Position numbers and translations under genes: made by a program. The notes beneath the pieces were generated by a model, which was given only the letters and a program-made list of their open reading frames with translations, had not been told where the DNA came from and ran no database searches. Of a stretch of DNA of 64,000 nucleotides, positions 13,574 through 23,615 are shown piece by piece. Origin of the DNA: Streptomyces sp. NBC_01016 (GTDB lineage: Bacteria > Actinomycetota > Actinomycetes > Streptomycetales > Streptomycetaceae); assembly GCF_026341035.1 (NCBI RefSeq), contig NZ_JAPEOQ010000002.1, positions 930,001 to 994,000 on the forward strand, read 5' to 3'. Position 1 is the first letter of the stretch. Every line of letters begins with the position of its first letter.

Positions 13574-14362
13574 ATGAGTTCCGTCGCCCCTGACTACGTG
13601 CCCGGGCATCAACTGCTCGACGGGCGCGGCGCCGTCATCACCGCGGCCGCAGGCGCCGGCATCGGCGGCGCCACCGCGCGCCGCTTCCTGGAGGAGGGCG
13701 CCCGCGTCGTCATCAGCGACGCGCACGCACGCCGACTGAAGGAGAGCGAAGCGGCCCTCGCCGCCGAGTTCGGCGCCGACCGGGTCTCCGCGCAAGCCTG
13801 CGACGTCACCGACGAGGAGCAGGTGCAGGCACTCTTCGCGCACGCCGCGGAGCGGCACGGCAGGCTCGACATAGTCGTCAACAACGCGGGCCTCGGCGGC
13901 ACTTCGGCGCTCGTCGACATGAGCGACGAGCAGTGGACGAAGGTCCTGGACGTCACCCTGAACGGGACGTTCCGGTGCGTCCGGGCCGCCCTGCGCGCCT
14001 TCCGCGACACCGGCCGCGGCGGCGTGATCGTCAACAACGCGTCCGTCATCGGCTGGCGCGCCCAGGCCGGACAGGCGCACTACGCCGCAGCGAAGGCCGG
14101 CGTGATGGCCCTGACCAGGACCGCCGCGATAGAGGCCGCCGAGTACGGGGTGCGGGTCAACGCGGTGGCGCCCAGCCTCGCCATGCACCCGCACCTGGCG
14201 AAGGTCACCTCGGAGGAACTGCTCGCCGAGCTGACCGAGAAGGAGGCCTTCGGCCGGTACGCACAGCCCTGGGAGGTGGCCAACGTGATGGTCTTCCTCG
14301 CCTCCGGCTACTCCTCGTACATGACCGGCGAAACCGTCTCCGTCAGCAGCCAGCGCGCATGA
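13574..14362 (+). CDS. ipdF: SDR-family dehydrogenase, IpdF-like (HIP-CoA pathway)
   Basis: The 262-residue short-chain dehydrogenase has an unusual nucleotide motif TAAAGAGIG, NNAG at the usual place, and catalytic Ser (NNASVIGW) and Tyr/Lys (HYAAAKAG). Length and several stretches (ISDAHARRL, NNASVIGWRAQ, HYAAAKAGVMALTR) match what I recall of mycobacterial IpdF (Rv3559c), which oxidises the 5-hydroxyl of a HIP-CoA derivative. AAAGAGG 8 nt upstream supports the ATG at 13574 over an earlier one at 13526. It overlaps the following kstR2-like gene by ATGA. In M. tuberculosis ipdF, kstR2 and fadA6 occur in the same order. Confidence 0.85.
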   Translation: MSSVAPDYVPGHQLLDGRGAVITAAAGAGIGGATARRFLEEGARVVISDAHARRLKESEAALAAEFGADRVSAQACDVTDEEQVQALFAHAAERHGRLDIVVNNAGLGGTSALVDMSDEQWTKVLDVTLNGTFRCVRAALRAFRDTGRGGVIVNNASVIGWRAQAGQAHYAAAKAGVMALTRTAAIEAAEYGVRVNAVAPSLAMHPHLAKVTSEELLAELTEKEAFGRYAQPWEVANVMVFLASGYSSYMTGETVSVSSQRA

Positions 14363-14952
14363 GCCCCACGCCCGAGCGGCGCCAAGAGCTCCTCGCCGCG
14401 GCGGCCGGGGTCTTCGCGGCGCAGGGCTACGACGCCACCACCGTGCGCCGGATCGCCGACGCCGCGGGGATGCTCGCGGGCAGCCTCTACTACCACTTCG
14501 ACTCCAAGGACTCGATCGTCGAGGAGATCCTCCGCGGTTTCCTCGACGAGCTGTGGGGCCGCTACGACACCGTGCTCGCCGCCGGACACGGGCCGCGCGA
14601 GACGATGCGGGCCCTGGTCACCGAGTCGTTCCGGGAGATCGACCGGCACGGGCCCGCCGTCGCCATCTACCAGAAGGAGTCGAAGGCGCTCGCGGCCAGG
14701 GAGCGGTTCGCGTTCCTCGCCGCGTCGCAGCGCAAGTTCGAGCAGACCTGGCTGACCACCCTCCAAGAAGGCGTGGCGGCCGGGGCGTTCCGCGCCGACC
14801 TCGACATCCGCCTCACCTACCGGTTCGTACGCGACACCGTGTGGGTCGCCGCGTCCTGGTACCGGCCGGGCGGCCGGCACAGCCCCGAGGAGATCGCCCG
14901 CGAGTACCTCGCGATGGTGCTCGACGGGATAGCCCAACCCCACCACCCTTAG
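14359..14952 (+). CDS. kstR2: TetR-family regulator, KstR2-like (first copy)
   Basis: The 197-residue TetR protein has its HTH at about residues 8-55 (ATTVRRIADAAGMLAGSLYYHF) and a C-terminal domain ending VAASWYRPGGRHSPEEIAREYL. Both parts resemble KstR2, the HIP-CoA-responsive repressor of the mycobacterial lower steroid pathway (recalled stretches SGSLYHHF, RWYRPGG). It is coupled to ipdF upstream and followed 22 nt later by a FadA6-like thiolase, matching mycobacterial order. A second, very similar TetR gene is at 16985. Predicted to repress both halves of the locus through the 18-bp repeats. Confidence 0.85.
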   Translation: MSPTPERRQELLAAAAGVFAAQGYDATTVRRIADAAGMLAGSLYYHFDSKDSIVEEILRGFLDELWGRYDTVLAAGHGPRETMRALVTESFREIDRHGPAVAIYQKESKALAARERFAFLAASQRKFEQTWLTTLQEGVAAGAFRADLDIRLTYRFVRDTVWVAASWYRPGGRHSPEEIAREYLAMVLDGIAQPHHP

Positions 14953-14974
14953 AAGAGACTGGAGTTGATGCGTC

Positions 14975-16128
<1,154 letters not shown>

Positions 16129-16132
<4 letters not shown>

Positions 16133-16908
16133 CGAGCCCCCGTCGTACGACGACGAGTGAGCGGCATGGACAACTGGCCGGGAAGGTCGCCCTCGTGACC
16201 GGCGCGGCCCGCGGCATGGGGGAGGCCATCACCCGCGAACTCGTGGCGCGCGGGACACGGGTCGTGCTCGGGGACGTCCTCGTGGCCGAAGGAGAGAAGG
16301 TCGCCGATGATCTCGGTGACGCCGCGCGGTTCGTGAGACTCGATGTCACCGAAGCGGCTTCCTGGGCGCACGCCGTCGACGTCGCCGTCCGTACGTACGG
16401 GCAGCTCGACATCCTCGTCAACAACGCCGCCATCTACACGACGTCCCCCATCGTCGACGAGGATCCGGCCCAGCTGGAGCGGATCCTCAAGGTCGACCTC
16501 GTCGGCCCGTTCCTGGGCGTCCAGGCCGTCGTCCCCGCCATGCGGGCGGGGGAGCGGGGCGGCGCGATCGTCAACATCTCCTCGCAGGCCGGCGTCCAGG
16601 GCATCTGGGGGCACGGCTCGTACGGCGCCGCGAAGTGGGGGCTGCGCGGGCTGAGCCGCACCGCCGCCCTCGAACTCGGCGGCGACGGCATCCGCGTCAA
16701 CGCCGTCTTCCCCGGCGCCATCGACACGGCGATGACCGCCCACCTCGGCACCACCGAGCACCCGGCCGCCGCGCTCGGCCGCATCGGCCGGCCCGAGGAG
16801 GTCGCCCGGCTCGTCGCCTTCCTCGCCTCCGACGACGCCTCCTACCTCACCGGCGCCGAAGTCTCCGCCGATGGCGGCGCGTCGGCCGGACGGATGCCCC
16901 GGTCATGA
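16129..16908 (+). CDS. SDR-family oxidoreductase, 3-alpha/20-beta-hydroxysteroid-dehydrogenase-like
   Basis: The 259-residue SDR has TGAARGMG for cofactor binding, NNAA in place of the usual NNAG, catalytic Ser (NISSQAG) and Tyr/Lys (SYGAAKWG). Several stretches (GDAARFVRLDVT, SYGAAKWGLRGLS, LELGGDGIRVNAV) recall the 3-alpha/20-beta-hydroxysteroid dehydrogenase of Streptomyces exfoliatus. The GTG start overlaps the thiolase stop. Oxidation or reduction of a hydroxyl or keto group on a steroid or its fragment is plausible; the substrate is not proven. Confidence 0.78.
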
Positions 16909-16984
16909 CGATCCGCCCGTGCCGATGGGGTGATGGGCGGGGACCACTTCGCCCGGCGACCCCGATGCCCGGGACAATGGGCCC

Positions 16985-17623
16985 GTGCCTACGAAGTCAA
17001 CGAAGCCCGCGAAGCCCGCGAAGAAGAAGTCCCAGTCGACGAACGCCGCGCCCGAGCGGCGCGGCGAGCTCCTGCACACCGCGGCCGAGGTCTTCGCCGA
17101 GCAGGGCTACAACGCCACGACGGTCCGCAAGATCGCCGACCACGCGGGCATGCTCGCCGGCAGCCTCTACTACCACTTCGACTCCAAGGAATCGATGCTG
17201 GAGGAGATCCTGCGCGGCTTCCTCGACGAGCTGTGGTCCGGCTACGACACCGTGCTCGACGACGCACTCGGGCCGAGGGAGACGCTGGAGGCGCTGGTCA
17301 CCGAGTCCTTCCGGGAGATCGACCGGCACCGCGCCGCCGTCGCCATCTACCAGCGGGAGTCCCAGCAGCTCGTCGCGCAGGAACGCTTCGCGTTCCTCGC
17401 CGAGTCGCAGCGCAGGTTCGAGAAGACCTGGCTGACCACCCTGGAGCGCGGCGTCGCCGACCAGGTCTTCCGCGCCGACCTCGACATCCGCCTCACCTAC
17501 CGGTTCGTACGCGACACCGTGTGGGTCGCGGCGTCCTGGTACCGGCCCGGCGGGAGGCACAGTCCGGAGGAGATCGCGCGCCAGTATCTGTCGATGGTCC
17601 TGGACGGGATCGCGGTCCGGTGA
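16985..17623 (+). CDS. TetR-family regulator, KstR2-like (second copy)
   Basis: The 212-residue protein starts with GTG. After a Lys/Pro/Ser-rich leader of about 20 residues it is nearly the same protein as the regulator at 14359: the HTH, the FDSKES helix, FLDELW and the long C-terminal stretch LTYRFVRDTVWVAASWYRPGG are shared. The DNA of the last 150 bp is almost identical. It is 76 nt downstream of the SDR gene and may have its own promoter. It may be a duplicate of kstR2 with altered effector or DNA binding, or a redundant copy. The ribosome site is weak. Confidence 0.83.
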   Translation: MPTKSTKPAKPAKKKSQSTNAAPERRGELLHTAAEVFAEQGYNATTVRKIADHAGMLAGSLYYHFDSKESMLEEILRGFLDELWSGYDTVLDDALGPRETLEALVTESFREIDRHRAAVAIYQRESQQLVAQERFAFLAESQRRFEKTWLTTLERGVADQVFRADLDIRLTYRFVRDTVWVAASWYRPGGRHSPEEIARQYLSMVLDGIAVR

Positions 17624-17676
17624 CGTCGCATGCTAAGATTCACGACGTTGCAGTTTTGGTACCCATAGACTTTATG

Positions 17677-17706
17677 TGCGCCTGACGGGAATGTTCCTCA
17701 GGCGCA
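17677..17706 (+). promoter_or_regulatory. Hairpin in the cold-shock gene leader (possible terminator)
   Basis: TGCGCCTGA (17677-17685) pairs perfectly with TCAGGCGCA (17698-17706), with GGAA/TTCC able to extend pairing inside the loop. TTATTGTTTT follows. The 173-bp gap between the TetR gene and cspA is strikingly A/T-rich and also holds overlapping palindromes TTTCCCGGGAAA and GGAAATTTCC (17714-17730). It could terminate the upstream operon or be a structured cold-shock mRNA leader. Confidence 0.6.
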
Positions 17707-17796
17707 TTATTGTTTTCCCGGGAAATTTCCTGGTTTCCGGCGTTCACCTGGGCGTTATTGGAATGGGGACTGCTACCTGTTCTTAAGGAGAACGAC

Positions 17797-18000
17797 ATGG
17801 CCACCGGTATCGTTAAGTGGTTCAACTCGGAAAAGGGCTTCGGCTTCATCGAGCAGGACGGCGGCGGCGCCGACGTCTTCGCCCACTACTCGAACATCGC
17901 CACCTCGGGCTTCCGTGAGCTCCAGGAGGGCCAGAAGGTGACGTTCGACGTCACGCAGGGCCAGAAGGGCCCGCAGGCGGAGAACATCCTCCCCGCCTGA
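17797..18000 (+). CDS. cspA: Cold-shock protein (CspA family)
   Basis: This 67-residue single cold-shock domain has both RNA-binding motifs, KGFGFIEQD (RNP1) and DVFAHYS (RNP2). It binds single-stranded RNA/DNA and melts mRNA structure. A consensus AAGGAG (17785-17790) lies 6 nt before the ATG, so translation should be strong. A long A/T-rich leader precedes it and two strong hairpins follow it. Monocistronic by layout. Confidence 0.97.
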   Translation: MATGIVKWFNSEKGFGFIEQDGGGADVFAHYSNIATSGFRELQEGQKVTFDVTQGQKGPQAENILPA

Positions 18001-18019
18001 TCTCGCTCGTAGATCACTC

Positions 18020-18098
18020 GACACCGCCGGGCTGACCGGCGGGTGTCGGATCGAGCATCACCGGGCCGGGGCCCGCACCGCTATGGTGCGGGCCCCGG
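18020..18098 (+). terminator. Two consecutive hairpins after the cold-shock gene
   Basis: The first hairpin (18020-18047) pairs GACACCGCCGG with CCGGCGGGTGTC with one bulge. The second (18066-18098) is a perfect 14-bp stem of CCGGGGCCCGCACC with a 5-nt loop. No U-run follows, which is normal for streptomycete terminators. The second stem ends about 20 nt before the ribosome site of the helicase gene, so it may also affect readthrough into it. Confidence 0.8.
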
Positions 18099-18131
18099 TT
18101 CCTGCTGTCCCGTCCCGGAAGGCATCGCCGC

Positions 18132-19724
18132 ATGGCCAGTTCTGCCCGCCCGTCCCGCCGCCCCCGTCCCGCAGCCGGGCAGCGCCGCGCCCCCGAGCAG
18201 CGCCGCAGGCAACAGTCCGCGCCGCCGAGCGAATTCACCATGCCGGAGAACACCACTCCCGCGCTGCCCGCGGTGGACAGCTTCGCCGAGCTCGACATGC
18301 CGGCCGCCCTTCTGAAGACGCTGGGTGAGCAGGGCGTCACGGAGCCGTTCCCCATCCAGGCCGCGACGCTCCCGAACTCGCTCGCCGGACGGGACCTCCT
18401 CGGCCGCGGCCGCACCGGCTCCGGCAAGACCCTCGCCTTCGGCCTCCCGCTGCTCACCCACACGACCGGCGCCAAGGCCGAGCCGAAGTCCCCTCTCGCG
18501 CTCGTCCTCGTCCCCACCCGTGAGCTCGCCCAGCAGGTCACCGACGCCCTCACCCCGTACGCCACCGCGCTGAAGCTGCGCCTCGCGACCGTCGTCGGCG
18601 GCATGTCGATCTCCCGCCAGGCCGGCGCGCTGCGCCGCGGCGCCGAGGTCGTCGTCGCCACCCCCGGGCGCCTCAAGGACCTCATCGAGCGCGGCGACTG
18701 CGTGCTCGGCTCGGTGCGCACGACGGTGCTCGACGAGGCCGACCAGATGGCCGACATGGGCTTCATGCCGCAGGTCACCGCGCTCCTGAAGCAGGTCGAG
18801 CGGGGCGGCCAGACGATGCTGTTCTCCGCGACGCTCGACAAGAACGTGGACCGGCTCGTCAAGCAGTTCCTCAGCGACCCCGTCGTGCACTCCGTCGACC
18901 CGTCCGCGGGCGCGGTGACGACGATGGAGCACCACGTCCTGCACCTCGCCGACGAGACCGACAAGAAGGCCGTCACCGCGCGCATCGCCGCCCGCGAAGG
19001 CCGCGTCATCCTCTTCGTCGACACCAAGCGCTCCGCCGACCGGCTCGCCAAGCGGCTTCTCGCCGCCGGCGTGTACGCGGCTCCGCTGCACGGCGGCCGC
19101 AGCCAGCCGCAGCGCAACCGCACCCTGGAGCAGTTCAAGGACGGCCGGGTCACCGCGCTCGTCGCCACGAACGTCGCGGCGCGCGGCATCCACGTCGACG
19201 ACCTCGGCCTCGTCGTCAACGTCGACCCGCCCACCGAGCACAAGGACTACCTGCACCGCGGCGGCCGCACCGCCCGCGCCGGCGAGTCCGGCAGCGTCGT
19301 CACCCTGGTCCTGCCCGAGCAGAAGCGCGATGTGCAGCGCCTGATGCGGGACGCCAAGATCCAGCCGCGTACGACGCAGGTCCGCTCCACGGACGAGGCA
19401 CTGACGGAGATCACCGGCGCGCGCGAGCCGTCCGGTGTCGCCGTGGCCATCGCCGTGCCGGAGCCGGCCGCTCCCGCCGCCGCGGCCAAGCCGCGCCGCT
19501 CCCGCCGCTCCCGCGGCGGGAGCGGCAATGGCGGCGGCAACGGCCGCGCCGCGGGCACCGGTGCGGGTCGCGCCGCGGGCGCCGAGGGCCAGCGCACGAA
19601 CTCGGGTGGCGCGGCCGGTGGCCGCCGCCGCTCCGGATCCGCCAACGGCGGCGCGGCCTCGTCCGGCTCCGGCGGCAACCGCCGAGGCCGCGGCCCCCGC
19701 GGCCCGCGCCAGCAGGCGGCGTAA
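18132..19724 (+). CDS. DEAD-box ATP-dependent RNA helicase
   Basis: The 530-residue helicase has a Q-motif (FPIQ, near 73), Walker A RTGSGKT (94-100), DEAD at 201-204, SAT (FSATLDK) and HRGGRTARAG. The helicase core ends near residue 430 and is followed by a basic Gly/Arg/Ser-rich tail of about 100 residues that probably binds RNA. The N-terminal 45 residues are also basic and disordered; GGAAGG 8 nt upstream supports the ATG at 18132, with Met37 as an alternative. The position right behind a cold-shock gene suggests a joint role in RNA remodelling in the cold. Confidence 0.93.
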   Translation: MASSARPSRRPRPAAGQRRAPEQRRRQQSAPPSEFTMPENTTPALPAVDSFAELDMPAALLKTLGEQGVTEPFPIQAATLPNSLAGRDLLGRGRTGSGKTLAFGLPLLTHTTGAKAEPKSPLALVLVPTRELAQQVTDALTPYATALKLRLATVVGGMSISRQAGALRRGAEVVVATPGRLKDLIERGDCVLGSVRTTVLDEADQMADMGFMPQVTALLKQVERGGQTMLFSATLDKNVDRLVKQFLSDPVVHSVDPSAGAVTTMEHHVLHLADETDKKAVTARIAAREGRVILFVDTKRSADRLAKRLLAAGVYAAPLHGGRSQPQRNRTLEQFKDGRVTALVATNVAARGIHVDDLGLVVNVDPPTEHKDYLHRGGRTARAGESGSVVTLVLPEQKRDVQRLMRDAKIQPRTTQVRSTDEALTEITGAREPSGVAVAIAVPEPAAPAAAAKPRRSRRSRGGSGNGGGNGRAAGTGAGRAAGAEGQRTNSGGAAGGRRRSGSANGGAASSGSGGNRRGRGPRGPRQQAA

Positions 19725-19737
19725 CCACATCAAGCGC

Positions 19738-19872
19738 CTCCGGCGTTTGAGGAGCGGGGCCCGACAATCCAAGCTCCGTGGTCTTCGTCCCGCGCGGGAG
19801 CAGCAGTCCGGCGGGGATCGGCATTTTTAGCCCCGCCGGCGATTGAGGCGCGGGGTCCGGGGCAGAGCCCCG
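19738..19872. repeat. Intergenic palindromic repeat, two copies
   Basis: A partial copy (about 19738-19768, CGGCGTTTGAGGAGCGGGGCC) and a complete copy (19829-19872, AGCCCCGCCGGCGATTGAGG through GGCAGAGCCCC) lie between the convergent helicase and phosphatase genes, in the orientation opposite to those at 9.9 kb. They probably serve as the bidirectional terminator. Confidence 0.82.
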
Positions 19873-19901
19873 CGGCCTCCGCCCCGCAGCGGCGCAACAC
19901 G

Positions 19902-20855
19902 TCACTCCACCAGCCGCGCCCGCAGCATCCCCACCGCGCGGCGATCCACGCCAAGCCCCTCGGTAACGTACCGACGCATCCCGCCGAAGGCGTACCGCAC
20001 CTGCTCACGCGCCGCGTCCAGATACTCCATGCGCACCTCCTGGACGGGGATCAACAGGTCGGGGTCCCGCATCAGCCCCGCCTGCCGCAGCCCCTCCCGC
20101 ACCTCGGCGTCATGCGCGGAGCGAAACGCGTTCGACGCCAAGTAGTCGCGCTCCACGGCCCGTTGGTCCACGCCGAGCAGGCTCAGCAGCACGTACGTCA
20201 TCCAGCCCGTGCGGTCCTTCCCTGACGTGCAGTGGTACAGCAGCGCGCCACGACCGCCGTACGCCGCGTCCCGGAGCGTCTCCCCGAACCGCGCACGGTT
20301 GGCCGCGTCGTTCACGAACATCCGGTACGTGGCGCGCATCGCCGCGGCAGCCTTGCCGTTCCCGAGCAACTCCTGCTGCACCGCCGGGTCTTTCGAACCG
20401 ATCGCGGCCATCAGCTGCTCGTACTGGCCGCCGTCGGATACGGACCGCGCGGTCACCGTAAGGCCTGCTGGCAGCCGGTCGGCGCCGTCCGTGCGCACCT
20501 CGAACGGCACCCGGAAGTCGACCACTTCGGCGAGCCGCAGGCCGTCGACCCGCGCCACGTCCGCGTCGGTGAGATCGCTCAGCGCGTCGGCCCGGTAGAC
20601 GAGCCCGTACCGGACCCGGCCGCGGCCTCGCGCCCGGTAGCCGCCGATGTCCCGGACGTTCACCGCGCCCTTGAGGGGGATCTGCCGGATGCCACCGGTG
20701 GCCGGACGGCCCTGCGTCGCCGCGGCGACCGGGGCCGCGGCGAGCGCCGTGACCGTGCCGAGCGCGGCGCCGAGCGCCCGGCGCCGCGAGAGCGCCGCCG
20801 CTGCGTACGTGTTCCCTGTTCCGTGCGCGTGCCCTGTTCTGTACGTGCGCGGCAT
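19902..20855 (-). CDS. Secreted tyrosine-protein phosphatase (Tat-exported)
   Basis: The 317-residue protein has a twin-arginine signal (SRRRALG followed by a hydrophobic Ala/Leu stretch to AAA near residue 45). The catalytic P-loop HCTSGKDR, with nucleophile Cys209 and Arg215, belongs to the MptpB-like tyrosine/inositide phosphatase family. NVRDIGGYR near residue 66 is another family hallmark. GGGAG lies about 9 nt before the ATG at 20855. It is the last gene before the right half of the steroid locus but is separated by 41 nt from ipdC. Substrate unknown. Confidence 0.9.
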   Translation of the reverse strand: MPRTYRTGHAHGTGNTYAAAALSRRRALGAALGTVTALAAAPVAAATQGRPATGGIRQIPLKGAVNVRDIGGYRARGRGRVRYGLVYRADALSDLTDADVARVDGLRLAEVVDFRVPFEVRTDGADRLPAGLTVTARSVSDGGQYEQLMAAIGSKDPAVQQELLGNGKAAAAMRATYRMFVNDAANRARFGETLRDAAYGGRGALLYHCTSGKDRTGWMTYVLLSLLGVDQRAVERDYLASNAFRSAHDAEVREGLRQAGLMRDPDLLIPVQEVRMEYLDAAREQVRYAFGGMRRYVTEGLGVDRRAVGMLRARLVE

Positions 20856-20896
20856 ACATGAACTCCCTTGCGGAGGCGGGCCGTTGTCGTGCCCGG

Positions 20897-22000
20897 TCAG
20901 GGTGGGGTGGGGAGGGACTCCAGCGTCTTACGGGCCTCGGTCATCACGCGGTCGACCAGCTCCGCGCAGCTGGGCAGGTCCTCTATGAGGCCCGCGACCT
21001 GGCCCGAGGCCATGACGCCCAGGTCGGTGCGGCCCTCGACCATGGAGGCCTTCAGGAGCATCGGGGTGTTCGCGGCCAGCAGCACCTGGCTCCACGTGAG
21101 GTCCTTGCCGTGCTTCATGGCGAGGCCGTCCCGCACCATCTGCGGCCAGCTCAGGCCCGAGAGCTTCTTGAAGCCCGTGGCACGACGCACGGCGTGCAGC
21201 AACGCGCGCGTACGCCCCGCGTTCTCCAGGGAGTCGACCAGTTCCGAGCGCAGCATGCGGTGCGGAAGGCCGTCCACCGCCGTCGTCACCGTGACGTCCT
21301 TGACGCTCGCCGCCAGATACTTCGCCTTCACCGCGTCCGGCACCGTCGAGTCCGACGTCAGCAGGAAACGCGTCCCCATGGCGACCCCGGCCGCCCCGTA
21401 GGCGAGCGCGGCGACCAGGCCCCGGCCGTCGCGGAAGCCGCCCGCCCCGACCACCGGGATGTCGACGGCGTCCACCACCTGCGGCAGCAGCACCGACGTC
21501 GCCACCTCGCCGGTGTGCCCGCCGCCCTCGCCGCCCTGCACGATCACCGCGTCCGCGCCCCACGCCGCGACCTTCTCGGCGTGCCGGCGCGCCCCGATCG
21601 AGGGGATCACGACGGCGCCCGCGTCCTTCAGTTCGGCGATCAGCTCGCGCGAGGGGGCCAGCGCGAACGAGGCGACCTTCACGCCCTCGTCGACGATCAC
21701 CTTGACCCGCTCGCGCGCGTCCCCCGCGTCGGCCCGCAGGTTCACCCCGAAGGGCTGGTCCGTGCGCGACTTCACCTCGCGTACGGCGGAGCGCAGCTGG
21801 TCGAGCGTCATGGTGGCGGACGCGAGGATGCCGAGCGCCCCCGCGTTCGCCGCCGCCGACACCAGGCGAGGCCCCGCGACCCATCCCATGCCGGTCTGCA
21901 CGATGGGGTGGCGCACGCCGGTGAGCCGGGTCAGGGGCGTCGGGATCGTGAACGCGGCGGAGGCCGGGGCCGGTTCGGAAGGCGGCGTGGGTGGCGTCAT
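20897..22000 (-). CDS. ipdC: Nitronate-monooxygenase-like flavoprotein, IpdC-like
   Basis: The 367-residue TIM-barrel flavoprotein has the NMO-type FMN/active-site motif GGEGGGHTG and the GAGG phosphate-binding segment. In steroid-degrading actinobacteria IpdC is an NMO-fold reductase that acts on a 5-OH-HIP-CoA derivative before ring D cleavage. Here the ATG overlaps the ipdB stop (ATGA), giving the order echA20-ipdA-ipdB-ipdC seen in M. tuberculosis (Rv3550-Rv3553 by memory). Alternative: a true nitronate monooxygenase, which the context makes less likely. Confidence 0.87.
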   Translation of the reverse strand: MTPPTPPSEPAPASAAFTIPTPLTRLTGVRHPIVQTGMGWVAGPRLVSAAANAGALGILASATMTLDQLRSAVREVKSRTDQPFGVNLRADAGDARERVKVIVDEGVKVASFALAPSRELIAELKDAGAVVIPSIGARRHAEKVAAWGADAVIVQGGEGGGHTGEVATSVLLPQVVDAVDIPVVGAGGFRDGRGLVAALAYGAAGVAMGTRFLLTSDSTVPDAVKAKYLAASVKDVTVTTAVDGLPHRMLRSELVDSLENAGRTRALLHAVRRATGFKKLSGLSWPQMVRDGLAMKHGKDLTWSQVLLAANTPMLLKASMVEGRTDLGVMASGQVAGLIEDLPSCAELVDRVMTEARKTLESLPTPP

Positions 22001-22764
22001 ACCGGCTTGACCTCCCGGTCCCGCGTCGCCTTCGGGTCGATGACCTCCCGGATCAGCCGCAGCTCCGCGGCCGTGGGCTCCCGCGTGCGCGGCACCTCGC
22101 CGCCCTCCGGGAGCACCAGTGCGAACCCCGTCGCCTCCTGGACCTCCTCCACCGTGACGCCCGGATGCACGGAGACCAGCCGCATCGCGTGGTCCTCGGT
22201 GTCGAAGTCCAGGACGGCCAGATTCGTGACGACACGGGGGATGCGGTGGAACCGCGTCGCCGAAGGGCCCGCCGCGGCCGCGCTGTCATAGCCCACCCCG
22301 CTGATCATGTCGACCTTCTCGACGAAGACCCGGCGGCTGTGCTTGGGGACCCAGTAACTCACCGGATTGTTCAGCGTGTTGACCGGGGCGCCGCGCACCC
22401 CGAGGAGCTGCCGGTCGGGCCGCTCCCAGTCGCCGATGCACGAGATGTTCTGGTTGCCGAACCGGTCGATCTGGCTCGCGCCCATCATCACGTGCCGCTT
22501 CCCGCCGGTGACCATCGTCAGATGCTGCCGGTACGGGAGCCAGCCCTCCGCCGCGCCGTCGAGCCCGACCACCATCGCCTCGCCGTCGGTCAGCAGCAGG
22601 CCGGGGGAGAAGGTGCGCTTGGCCAGGCGCGCCCCCACGGACGGGATCAGTCCCATCGGGCTCGCCAGCACCTCCCCGTTGTCCCGCCAGGCCTCGGCGC
22701 ACGCGATCACGCAGTACTCGGCGCGGGACACATCCGTAGCGGTGACACTGCTGGTGACGCTCAC
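21997..22764 (-). CDS. ipdB: CoA-transferase-family beta subunit, IpdB-like (ring C hydrolase)
   Basis: This 255-residue protein has the class I CoA-transferase beta fold (GARLAKRTFSPGLLLTDGEA, GASQIDRFGNQN, LNNPVSYWVP). In the KstR2 pathway IpdA and IpdB together form a hydrolase that opens the last carbocyclic ring (COCHEA-CoA hydrolase), despite their transferase fold. It is coupled by 4-bp overlaps to ipdA upstream and ipdC downstream. Synteny makes the steroid assignment much more likely than a generic 3-oxoacid CoA-transferase. Confidence 0.88.
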   Translation of the reverse strand: MSVTSSVTATDVSRAEYCVIACAEAWRDNGEVLASPMGLIPSVGARLAKRTFSPGLLLTDGEAMVVGLDGAAEGWLPYRQHLTMVTGGKRHVMMGASQIDRFGNQNISCIGDWERPDRQLLGVRGAPVNTLNNPVSYWVPKHSRRVFVEKVDMISGVGYDSAAAAGPSATRFHRIPRVVTNLAVLDFDTEDHAMRLVSVHPGVTVEEVQEATGFALVLPEGGEVPRTREPTAAELRLIREVIDPKATRDREVKPV

Positions 22765-23615
22765 TTCTGCTCCTCGTGCCAGGCCTGGACGGCGGACTGG
22801 TACTGCTTCTCGTCACCGCCGGGCGGCAGGAACCGCTCGGCGAACTCGGGCCAGGGCGTGCTCGCGTACAGCTTCTGGAACGCCTCGTCGCGGCCGTAAT
22901 CGGGCACGCAGGACGTGAAGTGCGCCCCGTTCGGCGTCTCCACGACACCCGTCACGGAATGCCGCTTGACCAGCAGCGTCTGCGGCACGGTGTCCGCCCC
23001 GAAGCCGTCGACCAACTGCTCGCACGACACGTACGCGCTGTCCGCCGCCTCGCAGAACAGATCGTCGAAGTACGGGTCAGGGCCCAGGTACTGGCCGTTG
23101 CCCGCGCGGTCCGCCCGGTTCACGTGCACCAGAGCAGCGTCGAGGCGCAGCGCCGGCATCGCCACGAACGTCTCCCCGTCCTCGTACGGCGAAGTCACCG
23201 TCCGCAGGCCCGGGTTGACCCGCATGACGTCCGAGCCGATCCCGGCCCGCACGGGCAGGAACGGCATCCGGTTCGCCGCCGCGTGCAGCCCCCACATGAA
23301 CATCGCCTCGTCGATCTCCATCAGCTCGAACGCGCCGTTTTGGCGCGCCGCCCTGAAGTTCGGCTCGAGCGGGATGGAGTCGAGCGTCGCGAACGCCGCG
23401 ACCAGCTTGCGGATCTTCCCGGCGGCCGCGAGCAGCCCGACGTCCGGGCCCCCGTACGAGACGACGGTCAGGTCCGTGACATCGCTGCGCAGCAACGCCC
23501 GCACCAGCGCCATGGGTTTGCGGCGCGAGCCCCAGCCGCCGATGCCGATCGTCATGCCACTGCGCAGCCGCCCGACCACCTCGTCGGGCGTCATGCTCTT
23601 GTCCGGTGTGGTCAT
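22761..23615 (-). CDS. ipdA: CoA-transferase-family alpha subunit, IpdA-like (ring C hydrolase)
   Basis: The 284-residue partner of IpdB has the glycine-rich CoA-binding loop GMTIGIGGWGSRRKP near residue 20 and the SYGGPDVGLL segment. The long open frame continues upstream of 23615, but family homology begins at this ATG, which overlaps the echA20 stop by 4 bp. Together with IpdB it should hydrolyse the ring C remnant after EchA20 has opened ring D. Confidence 0.88.
   Translation of the reverse strand: MTTPDKSMTPDEVVGRLRSGMTIGIGGWGSRRKPMALVRALLRSDVTDLTVVSYGGPDVGLLAAAGKIRKLVAAFATLDSIPLEPNFRAARQNGAFELMEIDEAMFMWGLHAAANRMPFLPVRAGIGSDVMRVNPGLRTVTSPYEDGETFVAMPALRLDAALVHVNRADRAGNGQYLGPDPYFDDLFCEAADSAYVSCEQLVDGFGADTVPQTLLVKRHSVTGVVETPNGAHFTSCVPDYGRDEAFQKLYASTPWPEFAERFLPPGGDEKQYQSAVQAWHEEQK

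Noticed and set aside
21997..23615. Ordinary 3-oxoacid CoA-transferase
   Set aside because: The fold fits, but the coupled echA20-ipdAB-ipdC order and the divergent SDR pair fit the steroid ring hydrolase better.
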